Notes: generated by a model not told the origin, from the sequence alone. A DNA stretch of 64,000 nucleotides from Chloranthus sessilifolius (GCA_021018995.1 CM037584.1:174920317-174984316); one strand, 5' to 3'. Shown: positions 1 to 11,914, counted from the stretch's first letter. A program made the numbers and translations.

Positions 1-188
1 GATTCTGATGGTGTTAATCACGGAAACTTTGCTCAATTCTTAAGGGAACATGGGATTGTTCCTCAGTACACTTCGCCTGGTACCCCCCAACAGAATGGTG
101 TCTCTGAGAGAAGAAATCGCACATATCAGGAGGCTGTTCGCAGCATGATGTGCAACTCGAATCTTCCTGAAAGTTTTTGGGGAGAAGT
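1..188 (+). repeat. 188-bp direct repeat of integrase sequence, copy 1
   Basis: Positions 1-188 match 1477-1664 almost base for base, at a constant offset of 1476 bp. Both encode the integrase segment that includes TSPGTPQQNGVSERRNRTYQE. After 188 the sequence changes abruptly to gag-like coding (FDTFKVNYNAPKEKWDLNQL). It may be an internal tandem rearrangement, two nested copies of one family, or an assembly artefact. Confidence 0.85.
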
Positions 189-306
189 TTAAAATGCCAT
201 ATCTGGAGTTTTACAACTCCGTTTCGCGCATATGACCTATCAATTTTGATCTACTCAATTTGATACCTTTAAGGTAAATTACAATGCCCCAAAGGAAAAA
301 TGGGAC

Positions 307-1664
307 TTGAACCAACTTATCTCAATGTGTGTAACTGAAGAACAACGGTTGCGGGGCAACAAGGTTGAGTCTGCACTTTTTGCCTACAATCCTGCTCATA
401 AGAAAAATTATAAGAAGAATGGTCAAAGGAAGAATCACGTCATGATTAAAGGGAACAAGAAGGACTTCAAGAAGAAAGTTACTGTAAATACTAACGACGA
501 TGGCTGCCATTTCTGCAAAAAGAAAAGTCACTTTAAGAAGGATTGTTATTTATGGAAAAGTATTATGAAGAAGAAACATCAAGGTATTCATTTCGCTCAT
601 GTTTGTTTTGAATCGAATCTGGTTAAGGTTTCCAAAAATTCTTGGTGGGTTGACTCTGGTGCCACTGTACATGTGGCTCATTCATTGCAGGGATTGGTAA
701 GCAGGAGAAGCCCAAAACCGGATGAAAGGCTTTTCCTAGGAAACGAACAAGCAGTCAATGTCGAGGCTGTTGGATCTTATTGGCTTGTTTCAGACACTGG
801 ACATATTTTAATACTTGAAAATGTTTATTTCATTCCGTCCTTCAGACGAAATCTCATTTCTATCTCTAGATTGGTTACTTTTGGTTATTCTTTTACTTTT
901 GCTAGAGACTCCTTGGTTATTTCTAAGGACACTATTACTATGGGACATGGTTTATTAGTAGATGGATTGTTTCGCTTATCTCTTGATGATATCTCTGATA
1001 CATCCTTTGCATGTGTCTCTAGCACCTCATCCGGATCAAAGCGCCCGCTTTTGGCAGAAAACTCCTCTATGCTTTGGCATAAACGTTTAGGTCATATATC
1101 AAAGAAAAGATTAGAAACTCTGGTCAGCGATGGCATTCTTAATTCTCTTGATTTTAATGATTTTACAACATGTATTGAATGCATTAAAGGGAAGTCAACA
1201 AAACAACGAAAATTTGAGACCGTTAGATCCTCTGTTCTGTTACAACTGATCCACACAGACATTTGTGGACCTTTTCCCACACCTTCACGAGGTGGACAAC
1301 GTTATTTCATCAGTTTTATAGATGATTTTTCCCGTTATGCCTATGTCTACCTAATTCATCAGAAGTCTGAGGCACTTGACATGTTCAAGATCTTTAAAAC
1401 TGAAGTTGAGAAACAAACTGATAAGAAAATCAAAGTCGTTAGATCGGATCGTGGTGGAGAATATTATGGGAAGATGGATTCTGATGGTGTTAATCACGGA
1501 AACTTTGCTCAATTCTTAAGGGAACATGGGATTGTTCCTCAGTACACTTCGCCTGGTACCCCCCAACAGAATGGTGTCTCTGAGAGAAGAAATCGCACAT
1601 ATCAGGAGGTTGTTCGCAGCATGATGTGCAACTCGAATCTTCTTGAAAGTTTTTGGGAGAAGCT
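307..1664 (+). other. copia gag C-terminus, protease and integrase parts (fossil)
   Basis: Numbering residues from 307, a CCHC knuckle (CHFCKKKSHFKKDC) lies at about 67-80. The retropepsin motif WWVDSGAT is near 113-120. The integrase HHCC zinc region (LWHKRLGH with CIEC) spans about 256-292. The integrase catalytic core follows, with HTDICGPF near 316-323 and SDRGGE near 380-385. This is the usual order for Ty1/copia polyproteins, which package element RNA, cleave the polyprotein and insert cDNA. It is part of the broken element at 1-4888. Confidence 0.9.
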
Positions 1665-2276
1665 CTCAAAACCGTAGTTTATATTCTTAACCGAGTGCCA
1701 TCTAAACCTGCTCCAAAAACACCTTACAAACTTTGGACCGGCCGTAGACCAAGTCTTAAACATTTGCATGTGTGGGGGTGTTTGGCAGAAGCAAGACTCT
1801 ATGATCCAAACCTGAAGAAGCTTGATCCACGCACCGTCACATGTTACTTCATTGGTTACCCCGAGCGCACCCGATCATATAGGTTCTATTGCCCATCTCG
1901 ACCGTTGGAGATCATAGAGACCTACAATGCTAAGTTTCTTGAAGCTAGTTTCATCAGTGGGAATCAAAAATAGAAGAAAATTGTCTTTGAAGAAGATACT
2001 CATATTACGCCTCCTGTTCCCATAGGAACAACTATACATGTTCCTATTCCTAATTCCGTCATTTACCCTGAGAGATCTATAATACACAATGATTTCCCCA
2101 ATGTTGAAACTTCCAATTCTCCACCTCCCCCTCCTCTCATTCAAGGGGAACCAACTGCTCTAAGGAGATCCAATCGAGAACGTAGATCTGCGATATCCAA
2201 TGATTATGAAGTCTATCTGCAAGAAAATGATGATGTTGATCTGGACACCAATAATCCTTCCTCTTTCTCTCAAGCC

Positions 2277-3836
2277 ATGAAAAGTGATCAGTCTCTTCAC
2301 TGGAAGGAGGCCATGACAGAAGAATTGCAATCCATGAAAATGAATGATGTCTGGGACCTTGTGATCCTTCCACAAGGATGCAAGGCAATCAAATGCAGAT
2401 GGGTTTACAAAGTTAAAAGGGACTCTGAAGGAAATGTTGATAAATTCAAAGCCAGATTAGTAGCCAAAGGGTTCACTCAGAGACCGGGAATTGATTACAA
2501 TGAAACATACTCTCCTGTTTCATCCAAGGACTCTCTTCGAATAATCCTAGCGATAGTGGCACACTATGACTTAGAATTATATCAGATGGATGTAAAGACG
2601 GCATTCCTCAACGGTCATTTAGAAGAAGAGATCTATATGTCTCAACCTGAGGGTTTTGAGATACACGGTCAAGAGGATTATGTGTGCAAGCTGAAGAAGT
2701 CCATTTATGGGTTGAAACAAGCTTCAAGACAGTGGTACCTGAAGTTTGATCAAGTTGTTACGGAATACGGTTTTCAAGAAAATTCCATGGATAGGTGCAT
2801 ATATATTAAGAAGACAAAAGGTCGTTTCATCATTTTAGTGCTATATGTTGATGATATTCTCCTCGCAAGTAATGACATTCATCTTCTACACGAAATAAAA
2901 CATTTCCTATCCAATTATTTCGACATGAAGGATATGGGAAATGCACAATACATTCTGGGAATTAAAATCCACAGACAACGGGGAGCTGGGCTCTTAGGAT
3001 TATCTCAGAGAGCTTACATCGACAAGGTCCTCAAACGCTTCAAAATGGAGAACTGTAATCCTTCCAGTGCTCCAATTGTAAAGGGTGATCTCTTAAGCGA
3101 AGATCAATGCCCAAAAAATGATATGGAAAGACAGCGAGAAGATCCAACTATATATGCATCTGCAGTAGGAAGCCTCATGTATACTATGACCTGCATGCGA
3201 CCTGACATCAGTTTCGTCGTTGGGATGCTCGGGAGGTTTCAACTAAATCCGGGTTTTGCTCATTGGATAGCCGTCAAGAAGGTATTGCGATATTTGCAAG
3301 GAACCAAAGACCACATGCTCGTATACCGAAAATCAAATGAACTTGAAGTCGTTGGCTATAGCGATTCCAGCTATGCAGGCTGTGATCGATCTCGCAAATC
3401 TACTTCGGGTTTCATCTTCAAACTCGCTCATGGCGCTATCACCTGGAGAAGCTCCAAACAGACCATAACGTCGAATTCAACTATGTTTACCGAGTTCATT
3501 GGATGCTATGAGGCCACCAAGCACGCCATTTGGTTGAAAAGCTTCATTGGTGAGTTAGGTGTTATTGATTCCATTCATAAACCCTTGACCATTTATTGCG
3601 ATAACAAAGCTGCCATTGATTTCATCGAGAGCGGGAAACGAACCAAGAGCAATCGGCACATCGAGGTCAAGTATATGATGGTGCTGGAAAAGGTTCGTTA
3701 AGGACTCATTAAGATCCCTCATTTGCCTTCTGAGGAAATGATCGCTGACCCACTCACAAAGGGACTTCAACCAAAAGATTTTTTAGCGCACGTGATCCGG
3801 ATGGGAGTGTTAGCAACACTCGAGTACATTATTTGA
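2277..3836 (+). other. copia reverse transcriptase and RNase H parts (fossil)
   Basis: The RT begins with the copia RVT_2 signature (HWKEAMTEEL, KCRWVYKVK). It carries MDVKTAFLNG near residues 104-113, YGLKQA near 144-149 and the catalytic YVDD at 190-193. The RNase H region has YSDSSYAG and KSTSGF, then the typical C-terminal IADPLTKGL. It would copy element RNA into cDNA. The strong match across all motifs makes the family certain. It is part of the broken element at 1-4888. Confidence 0.92.
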
Positions 3837-4437
3837 GTGGGAGTTTCTTCCACAATGTTTATTCTATTGTCGACACTCTTTATATCTTTGATTATCATTT
3901 AATGCATGTTTTTCTTTCTACTTAACATTTTTCATGATTATCATTATTAGCATATGCAATGTTGGCCTGAGAGCATAAGTGCTCAAATAAGGAAGCTTGG
4001 GCTATCGTGATTAGGCACCACGGTTGTATAGCCTTTATCCTGATAGTTGGGTGATGGTTTTCACGTGGCGTATGCGGTAAGATATCAGGATAACATACCT
4101 TAGGGTATGAAGCAGGACGAATGTATGTATACACACAAGTGATTGCATTAAAGTGTGCATATACTGGTGTCACAAAACCACAAGTAATACTCTTAGGTTC
4201 ATTAAACAGCAATAATTTTAGTGACCATGGAACTGCCTTATTGTCAATTGTAAAGCATGGTACATTATAGGCATTCATGATCCATTACTATAGTTGTTTC
4301 TTGAACTTAAGGGGATAATTTATTGTACCAAGTTCCTTGAAAGTCAATGGTTTTATAAAATTCTAAGGATGGCCATCCGCTTTTCAAAATGACCAATTCA
4401 TGAATTTATTAAAACAATATTTTGCCAGTGTGTGGAT
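3837..4437 (+). other. copia 3' untranslated region
   Basis: About 600 bp of AT-rich non-coding sequence lie between the end of RNase H coding and the polypurine tract. I see no coding motif. A long 3' region here is normal in some plant copia elements. Confidence 0.6.
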
Positions 4438-4449
4438 CAAGTGGGAGAT
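4438..4449 (+). other. polypurine tract of the copia element
   Basis: AAGTGGGAGAT sits directly before the LTR start TGTTGGGTATT. In the family this tract primes plus-strand DNA synthesis. Confidence 0.8.
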
Positions 4450-4888
4450 TGTTGGGTATTTGTAGCCCACACACTAGCCTCTTTACTTATTTATTAAAAC
4501 TTAAATTAGTGAGACTTCTAAACGTGGTACAATAGGAATCACCACGCAATCTGGTGGAATTCCTAATTTATAGGGTTGTGGTAATCCCACTTATATTGTG
4601 ACACATCCTCTAGATTTAGTCTCCTTGATGGGCTAGGAGACTAATCAAGGTCTATTTAATGAGAACAATGTCCCCTCTTTATTCACTCTCAATGTTATTC
4701 CCATCAATAGAGATAGAAAGAAAGAGAGGTGGTTTGTTCCAAGGGCGGTGATCTTGTACCGAGGATCTCCCGATCAAGCACGTCTTCGCGACCATCCCAT
4801 CAGGTAAGTAAGATCTATCTTACTAATTAAATTATTATATTTTATATGTTGTTCAGATGATTCTGGTCTAGTTATAAAATTTCTTACA
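4450..4888 (+). repeat. copia 3' LTR
   Basis: It begins TGTTGGGTATTTGTAGCC directly after the polypurine tract and ends TTTCTTACA, giving the usual TG...CA ends and a length of about 439 bp. The next five bases are TGATC; the matching upstream target copy is outside the window. The right boundary is inferred from the terminal CA and the change of character after it. Confidence 0.75.
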
Positions 4889-5129
4889 TGATCGTGAAGC
4901 TCGGAGATGATCGAGGTGGGTTTGGAAACCCTTTTTATCTAACAAAGAAGACGATCCGATCTACGAGTAAATCACCGATTTAAAGAGGTACATAACGCAA
5001 TTCTTCCATGTATTTAATTAAATATATGTTGGTTAGATGTGTGCAAAGAATTAGGATCAAAAGGATTGAATTTTGATGAAAAAAAAATGGGTTTCAAGGT
5101 TCAAACCCGAGAAGTGCTCAGAAACTGCC

Positions 5130-5660
5130 AAAATCGATTAATCGATTTTGAAACTCGATTAATCGATTTTTGACAAGAGAGAAATTCAAGAGGAACTTCA
5201 CGAAATCGATTAATCGAAGAGAATTTTGATTAATCGATTTTGAAAATCGATTTATCGAGTTTGCCTGGGCTTACTGACACTACCGTAGTATTTCGGCCAT
5301 AACTTTTTGTGCCAAATTCAGATTGACGTGATTCTTGTTGCGTTGGAAAGAAGACAGAAAGCCCTACAAATTTCATGAATTGACTAACTTGTGAATCAGT
5401 CTTTTTTAAGGTCAAAATTTAGTAATAAGTTAGGTAAATTTCTAATTTTTTCGAGAAAGGAAACCGATTAATCGAGTAAAATCGATTAATCGATTTTTGA
5501 ATTTCGATTAATCGAAATTGGGTCGATTAATCGACTGGTCTCAAATAGTGAAAAATATTTTTGGCTCTTTGAAAATCGATCAATCGAGATAAAATCGATC
5601 AATCGACTTTGGAAAATCGATTAATCGATTTTGAAAATCGATTAGTCGATTTTGTCTGAA
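5130..5660. repeat. palindrome array TCGATTAATCGA, array 1
   Basis: About a dozen exact or near copies of the self-complementary 12-mer TCGATTAATCGA lie in LTR A. They are interrupted by a roughly 200-bp unit (about 5262-5450). Where copies adjoin, their starts are about 20-22 bp apart. Confidence 0.85.
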
Positions 5661-6467
5661 TTGCCAGTACTGCTTTGGTATTTTGACCATAACTTTCTAC
5701 TCCGACCTTCGATTGATGCGATTCTTGAGGCATTGGAAAGATAACACAGAGATCTACAACTTGTGTATTTTGACCAACTTATAAATCTAAATTTTTAAAG
5801 GTTAAAATGTAGGATGAAGGTTACATCAATTTCGATGTTGGCGCGAACTTGCCCATTCCGACTCGATTTTTTTTAAAACACTTAAATAGTCTAAGTTATT
5901 AGTGATTAGTGTTGATCCTTGATACATCATCATATATTTGTGATGTAGATTGAGGGAGGAAAGCCATCGATAGGACATTGCTTGGCTTTGTGCAGTTTCG
6001 AGGTTAAGGTGGGGAAAATTTCATACGCAATTACATTTTGATTTAATTTCATAGATGCTTGATATGATCGAATGAAAGATGATAAGTTTTGTTTTGAAAT
6101 GAATTAGTATTTGAAATCCTTGCAATGGAAACTTTAGATCTTTGAACTCAAATATTTGATTAAATATTTTGATTGTTTGAAATGCTCGAAAGCTTTGAAT
6201 TATCGAATCTTTGACATAGTGGCTGTTTTAAAAATTATTGACGTATCGAATCAAGAAATGATCTTTGTTTTGAACCTTTTATATAGCCTTCAAAAATCAT
6301 GTAAGGAATTTCAGTCTTGAACATCGTATGTGTGTTTTGCAAGTTTTGAATCGAACCTAGAAGTTAAATTTGAAGGAAGCAAATGTGAACTTTGAATTGA
6401 ATCCAAATCAAATTTGTATATAAATTTAAATCCAAATCGAATCATAAGTTAAGAAAATTTTAAGTGG

Positions 6468-6612
6468 ACCGCTATGGGCGGATTATAAGTGTGTTGTGGA
6501 CCGCTAAGGGCGGATTATATAACATCGTAGACCGCTATGGGCGGATTATATGTGCATGTGTGGACCGCTATGGGCGGATTATATGATACCTTGTGGGCCG
6601 CTAGGGCGGAAT
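6468..6612. repeat. tandem repeat, ACCGCTATGGGCGGATTATA-type units
   Basis: Five units of about 33-36 bp share GGACCGCTATGGGCGGATTA, with variable linkers. They lie inside LTR A and are not coding. Confidence 0.85.
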
Positions 6613-6785
6613 CAGCAAACCGGCACGGCTAACCGTGAATCGAACCGGCATGGCGGTTAAACCCATGAATCGAACCGGCACGGCGGGATATCTGTGAATC
6701 GAACCGGCACGACGGCTAACAGTGAATCGAAGCTGTGCGGTCTCCGTGAATCGAGGCAAACGGGATATCCGTGAATCGAATTATG
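6613..6785. repeat. tandem repeat, GTGAATCGAACCGGCACGGC-type units
   Basis: About five units of some 33 bp share GTGAATCGAACCGGCACGGC. Weaker relatives continue to about 6880. A related GGCGGGATATC segment occurs in LTR B near 16510. Confidence 0.8.
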
Positions 6786-6887
6786 TAAACTATGTGACAA
6801 TGTAAGCTATGCAAGTGAGTGTTTGAATTGAACAAACGCGGTCTTCGTGAATCGAGACGCGGCGGGATATCCGTGAATCAAATTGTG

Positions 6888-7080
6888 TAAGCGAAGTAAG
6901 AAAGTGTGAAACATATAAGTAAGCTAAGTAAGAATGTGCAAGACTTGTAAGTAAGATAAGTAAGGAATGTGTAAGATCTGTGAGTAAGCTAAGTAAGAAT
7001 GTATAAAACATATATGTAAGCAAAGTAAGAATATGTAAGACATGTGAGAAGTCAGGTAAGAATATGTAAGACATGTAAAT
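6888..7080. repeat. tandem repeat, AGTAAGAATGTGTAAGAC-type units
   Basis: About five diverged 35-40-bp units share AAGTAAGAATGTGTAAGACATGT-like sequence in LTR A. They are non-coding; the antisense Ser/Leu-rich reading frame here is a by-product of the repeat. Confidence 0.8.
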
Positions 7081-7124
7081 GAATGTGATTCAAACTCAGT
7101 AAATCGAAAATAAGAAATATGCTT

Positions 7125-7335
7125 CTGATAAGAGATTAGTCAGTTTCAATTTTATTAAGAAAATGTCTTTGAAATCGGTTTCGGTTTTGATAAGAAAACA
7201 TCTTCGAAATCAGTTTGCCTTTGAAATTAGTTTTGAATTTGGATAAGAAAATGCCTTTGAACTCAGTTTCAATTTTGATAAGAAATGCCTTTGAAATCAG
7301 TTTTAGCCTTGATAAGAAAATATTTTGATCTTGTC
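7125..7335. repeat. tandem repeat, GATAAGAAAATGCCTTTGAA-type units
   Basis: About five units of some 40 bp share TTGATAAGAAAATGCCTTTG followed by AAATCAGTTT. This is the fourth distinct tandem array inside LTR A. Confidence 0.75.
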
Positions 7336-7970
7336 TTTGAATCTATGCATGTGATGAGATGTATATTGGTATTAGTTTTCTCCATTGAGCTTGGATGTTA
7401 GCTCACCCCGACTATACGTCACAGGTGTAGCTTTGAGGAGGGCCAGACTATATACTTGAAGAAAAAGGAGCTTCCGCATAAGGATTTGTACTCTGTTTTG
7501 GGATCGTAGATTTAGTGCATCGTGGATCTTGGTAAGTTCGAGGTTGGTACTTCCATGCTATTATACATGCATGGTACACTACTGTTGGTGATGGTTAGTC
7601 ATCACTGGCGTTTGTTTAGTTCAGTACATATTAGATATTAGAATTGGAGTTTTGTTCATGATACTTACATAACCTTGCTTTGATTTCCGTATGCATATGG
7701 ATGTGCCAAGTGTTCTGTATCAGATTGTGATATACGATCTGACGGTCCGGATTTTCTCATTTGGTTTTGGTGTAAAGTATAAAAAAAAAAAAATCTCCAA
7801 ATTTTAGGTTGGGAAAATCTGGGCTGTCACAAGCTCCATTTCAGTTGAGGACCTATGAAGAGGTCATGAGCAAGGCACTGGTTGTGGAAGAAGAAAATAC
7901 AAATAGATATAAATAGAGAGAGCAACAGAGCGGAGGAAATGATCAAGGAAGATCGGGGAACTACGAACCG

Positions 7971-8378
7971 GTGAACAAAAAGCCGAGGTTCGTGGCCCAA
8001 AATCAGAGACCACAGTTCCAAGGGGGTTTCGGAAGGCCGGCGCAACAGCAACACCAACAGAGGTTTCCATTACTTGCGTCGGGGAGACCTTTATGCTATG
8101 AGAGCCCTGCCATGTCTACTGGCGCTACTATCACACAGGGTTCTCGTACAGTTTCTTCCGCGCCTCGAGAGACTTGTGCCAAGTGTGGCAAGCCTCATAG
8201 AACGGTGGATTGCAGAGCAGGGACTATGGGTTGTTTCCGATGTGGCAAGGTGGGCCACTTGATCAAGGATTGCCCCGAGACTGATAAAGGAAAGACGGCT
8301 TCGGTTGCAGCACCACGACCCATTCAAGCACGGAAGCCGGTCGTTCATGGGAGAGCCTATCGATCGCTTTCGAGGTGA
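7971..8378 (+). other. chromovirus gag C-terminus with two zinc knuckles (fossil)
   Basis: A basic, Gln-rich stretch is followed by two knuckles, CAKCGKPHRTVDC and CFRCGKVGHLIKDC (C-x2-C-x3/4-H-x4-C). Upstream at 7832-7920 the sequence still reads as gag (LRTYEEVMSKALVVEEE). The family role is binding and packaging of element RNA. Confidence 0.85.
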
Positions 8379-8501
8379 GACTCTTTTAAATTAAAGAAAT
8401 TTCAATTTCATTAAAATTTTAGATAGAGAAGGTGCATTCACTAGGAATAGTGTAGTTTCTTTTGCTAAACACCAAATTTATATTTAAATTAGGGGTGTAA
8501 A

Positions 8502-8837
8502 TTGATGTGTAAATTATTATATGTATGTATGTATACTATAGGTACTTTAACTATATATGAGAAGGGATGCTTTGTTGGATATGACGCGAGAGTGTTGATA
8601 GACCCAGGGTCTACCCACTCATTCGTCACTCCACGTTTTGCCAAGAGGATGAAGATTGTTCCAGAGGTGTTAGACTTCGTCCTATCTATGTCTATTCCGA
8701 CTGGAGAGTTAGTGGACACGGAGTTAGCTTGCAAATCCGTCATTATAGAAGTTCGAGACCTAGAGGTGCATGAATTGGAAGCAAAGTTGATACTGCTGGA
8801 CATGCAAGGATTTGATGTGATCCTTAGCATGGACTGA
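8502..8837 (+). other. chromovirus protease part (fossil)
   Basis: The segment ARVLIDPGSTHSFVTPRFAKRM aligns with the Ty3/gypsy retropepsin active-site region. The usual D-S/T-G reads DPG, a variant seen in some plant gypsy elements. QGFDVILSMD near the end matches the conserved 'DVILGMDWL' block. Confidence 0.8.
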
Positions 8838-8965
8838 TTGGCGCAACACAGTGCAACAGTCGATTGCAAAAATAAGGTCGTCATTTTCAGACCCAACACA
8901 AGAAGATCATTTCGATTTCAAGGAGTGAGGTCATCACCTATGCCCGATCTCGGAGGGCCGAGAAA

Positions 8966-10443
8966 ATGATCCGAAAGGGTTGCAGTGGATACTTGGCTTT
9001 TTTAAAAGAGGACAAGGAAGAAAAGAACATCATCTCTGAGATAGCAGTTGTGCGAGACTTCACCGACGTGTTTCCAGAAGAATTGCCTGGATTACTTCCA
9101 GAGAGAGAAGTAGAATTCGCCATTGACTTAGCACCGGGAACGGAGCCTATTTCAAAAGCGCCATATGGAATGGCTTCGGCCGAGTTGAAGGAGTTGAAAG
9201 AACAACTGCAAGAGCTCATGGACAAAGGGTTTGTCAGACCGAGCGTGTCTCCTGGGGAGCACCGGTCTTGTTTGTTAAGAAGAAAGATGGGTCAATGCGG
9301 CTATGCATTGACTATCGACAATTGAACAAACTCACTGTGAAGAATCGCTGCCCTTTGCCTAGAATTGACGATTTGTTCGATCAACTGCAAGGAGCAAAGT
9401 ATTTTTCCAAGATCGATCTGAGATCTGGATACCATCAGTTGCGAGTCAAGGCAAAGGACATTCAGAAGACAGCTTTCAGGACACGATATGGACACTATGA
9501 ATTTCTTGTGATGCCGTTTGGGTTGACGAATGCTCCGGCGTCGTTTATGGATCTAATGAATCGAGTGTTTAAACCACACTTGGACTCCTACGTCGTAGTG
9601 TTCGTTGATGATATCTTGATATACTCCGAATCCAAGACGGAACACGAAGAACATTTGAGGATTGCTCTACAGACGCTACGTGAACACCAATTGTATGCCA
9701 AACTCAGCAAATGTGAGTTTTGGTTGGAAGAGGTTAGATTTTTGGGACATGTTGTCTAAAAGCACGGCGTCACGGTAGATCCAGCAAAGATAGAAGCAGT
9801 GGTTAAATGGGAGCAACCAAAGACAGTGACCGATGTCCGAAGTTTTCTGGGCTTAGCAGGCTATTATCAATGTTTCGTCGAGGGGTTTTCAAAGATATCG
9901 GGACCTCTCACGAAGCTGACACGAAAGGATTCAAGATTTGAGTGGAGTGAGGCATGCGAGAAGAGTTTTCAAGAACTCAAAAGGAGACTCACTTCGGCTC
10001 CAGTCCTAGCGATTCCTTCAGGTAGTGGAGGATGCGCAGTGTACAGCAATGCGTCATACAATGGGTTAGGTTGTGTGCTCAACCATCACAAGAAGGTGAT
10101 AGCTTACGGATCAAGACAACTGAAAGAACACGAGAAAAATTACCCGACTTATGACTTGGAGCTAGCAGCAGTCATTTTTGCGCTGAAGATTTGGAGACAT
10201 TACTTGTATGGTGAGACGTTTGACATTTTCATCGATCATAAGAGCCTCAGATACCTGTTTACACAGAAAGAGCTCAACATGAGACAACGCAGATGGATGG
10301 AGTTCCTCAAGGGCTATGATTGTTCTATACAGTACCATCCAGGCAAGGCGAACGTAGTAGCCGATGCCTTGAGTCTTTTTGATTTTGGGTATGCACCGGT
10401 GGAAATTATTGGAAGACCTGGCACTTTACGATGCAAACATTGA
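8966..10443 (+). other. chromovirus reverse transcriptase and RNase H parts (fossil)
   Basis: RT landmarks in order are [24 protein letters not shown], the [12 protein letters not shown] block, [12 protein letters not shown] and the catalytic FVDDILIYS near 9601-9627. RNase H follows, with [23 protein letters not shown] and the tail [14 protein letters not shown]. This is the standard Ty3/gypsy arrangement. The region is interrupted. Confidence 0.92.
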
Positions 10444-11095
10444 GTCGAAAGCTACAAGATCCTTTTTGGCTAACATATCAGTGAAGCCAGTAATATTTGA
10501 GCATATCCACGATCTACAGATGAAAGATCCGACATTAATAAAGATTCATCAAGATGTGATTGAGGGCATCAGGTCGAACTTCTCAGTAAAAGAAGATGGT
10601 TCTTTATTGTTCAAGGGCCGTATCTGCATTCCGAACAATCCCGATCTAAGACGAACAATTCTTGATGAAGCCCACAAGTCAAATTATGCTATCCACCCTG
10701 GTAGCACCAAAATGTACCAAGACTTGAAAAAGAACTACTGGTGGAGAGGTTTGAAGCAAGACGTGGCCGAATACGTGTCACGGTGTTTGACTTGTCAGCA
10801 GGTGAAGATTGATCATAGACATCCGGCTGGACTATTACAACCTTTACCAATACCAGAATGGAAGTGGAAATCGATCTCGATGGATTTCATTGTTGGATTG
10901 CCGCGTACTGCCAAGAGACATAATGCCATTTGGGTCATCGTAGACCGATTGACCAAATCAACGCACCTTTTGCCGTACAATACGATGTATACGACAGGAA
11001 GATTGGCAGACTTATACATGAAGGAGATCGTAAGGTTACACGGGATTCCGAGCAGCATAGTTTCAGATCATGATCCACTATATACGTCCAAGTAA
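10379..11095 (+). other. chromovirus integrase part (fossil)
   Basis: The zinc-binding region reads IHPGSTKMYQDLKKNYWW, then CLTCQQVK (H...C-x2-C). The catalytic core has SMDFIVGLP (first Asp) and IVSDHDPLYTSK (second Asp region). The order and motifs match plant Ty3/gypsy integrases. Confidence 0.88.
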
Positions 11096-11488
11096 TTGAA
11101 GAAATTTCAAGAAGGAATGGGAACACGACTAGACTTCCATCCTCAACCGATGGGCGCATGAAAGCGAGTGAACCAAGTGATAGAAGACATGCTCAGAGCG
11201 TGCATGCTGGATATGCAAGGATACTGGGATGAGTATCTACTGTTGATCGAATTTGCATACAACAACAGTTTCCAAACGAGCATTGGCATGGCACCGTATG
11301 AAGCTCTGTATGGGCGATGATGCAAATCACCCCTCAATTAGGAAGAAACAGGTGAGAAATTTATTTTAGGGCCAGAACTACTTGAAGACAACGCCACCGT
11401 CGCGCAAATAATCAGAGAAAGGCTGAAATCAGTACAGAGCAGACAGAAAAGTTACGACGACATCAAGCGGACTAGTGTCGACTATAAA

Positions 11489-11914
11489 GTGGGTGAACAC
11501 GTGTTTGTGAAAGTGTCGCCTATGAAAGGCGTAATGAGGTTTGGCAAGAGAGGGAAGTTAAGTCCCCGTTATGTTGGGCCATTTGAAATTTTGGGACGCG
11601 TAGGTGAAGTTGTGTATCGCATTGGCTTACCACCGCTATTTGATCGGGTACATAACATTTTCCACATATCGATGCTCAGAAAGTATGTGAACGATCCATC
11701 TCATGTGTTAGGAAGTCAACCTTTGGAGATGTGTGAGGACATGAGCATGATAGAGGAACCAGTGGAAATCTTGGATCGAAAGGAAGAAGTATTGCGCACT
11801 AAAGTGATTCCCTTAGTGCTTGTTCGATGGAAAAATCATCCGAACGAAGAAGCTACATGGGAACGAGAGGCCAATGTGAAAGAACAATATCCAACCTTGT
11901 TTCCGACCACTTGA
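11489..11914 (+). other. chromovirus integrase C-terminus with chromodomain (fossil)
   Basis: GKLSPRYVGPFEILGRVGEV is the GPF/Y module, followed by VHNIFHISMLRKY. The tail LVRWKNHPNEEATWERE is a chromodomain-like fold, which in chromoviruses is thought to steer integration into heterochromatin. A stop at the end (TTFPTT-type tail) is in the expected place. This module identifies the clade. Confidence 0.88.

Larger units (their letters stand above)
1..4888 (+). mobile_element. Ty1/copia LTR retrotransposon, 3' part with 3' LTR (fossil)
   Basis: The order gag zinc knuckle, protease, integrase, RT, RNase H, polypurine tract and LTR is that of Ty1/copia (integrase before RT). The 5' LTR lies outside the window. 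The element is broken, with about three or four interruptions plus an internal repeat of integrase sequence (1-188 and 1477-1664). Its 3' LTR ends at 4888, and the sequence that follows reads as the interior of a Ty3/gypsy LTR, so I infer insertion of this copia into that LTR. The sublineage is unsure; the RT resembles the Tork/Ikeros group. Age cannot be estimated without the 5' LTR. Confidence 0.9.
4889..7831 (+). repeat. Ty3/gypsy LTR, 5'-truncated (LTR A)
   Basis: The right end, CTGGGCTGTCACA, is a typical gypsy LTR terminus and abuts gag-like coding at 7832. Near 7385-7440 lies a segment (GTTAGCTCACCCC, then CTATACGTC) also found near the 3' end of LTR B at 16980 and 50450. The left end is missing where the copia LTR begins. 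Inside are a palindrome array and several tandem arrays. Two diverged copies of a 'CCATAACTTT...TTGGAAAGA' unit lie at about 5298-5420 and 5689-5820, a block also seen in the solo LTR near 46970. Its length of nearly 3 kb is large for an LTR and is explained by these arrays. Confidence 0.7.
7832..11914 (+). mobile_element. Ty3/gypsy chromovirus internal region, Tekay/Del-like (fossil)
   Basis: Going rightwards it holds the end of gag with two zinc knuckles, protease, RT, RNase H, integrase and a C-terminal chromodomain. That order with a chromodomain defines the plant chromoviruses, and the tail resembles the Tekay/Del lineage. The region starts inside gag directly against the LTR A end. It is broken, with roughly half a dozen interruptions. 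A convincing 3' LTR was not found after 11914. Confidence 0.9.

Noticed and set aside
6790-7074. Leu/Ser-rich minus-strand frame
   Set aside because: An antisense reading of a tandem repeat inside LTR A.
7971-11914. Assigning the LTR at 14956 to the chromovirus as its 3' LTR
   Set aside because: A separate gag-like frame and its own polypurine tract lie between, and the LTR A and LTR B bodies differ although short blocks are shared. Left undecided but not adopted.
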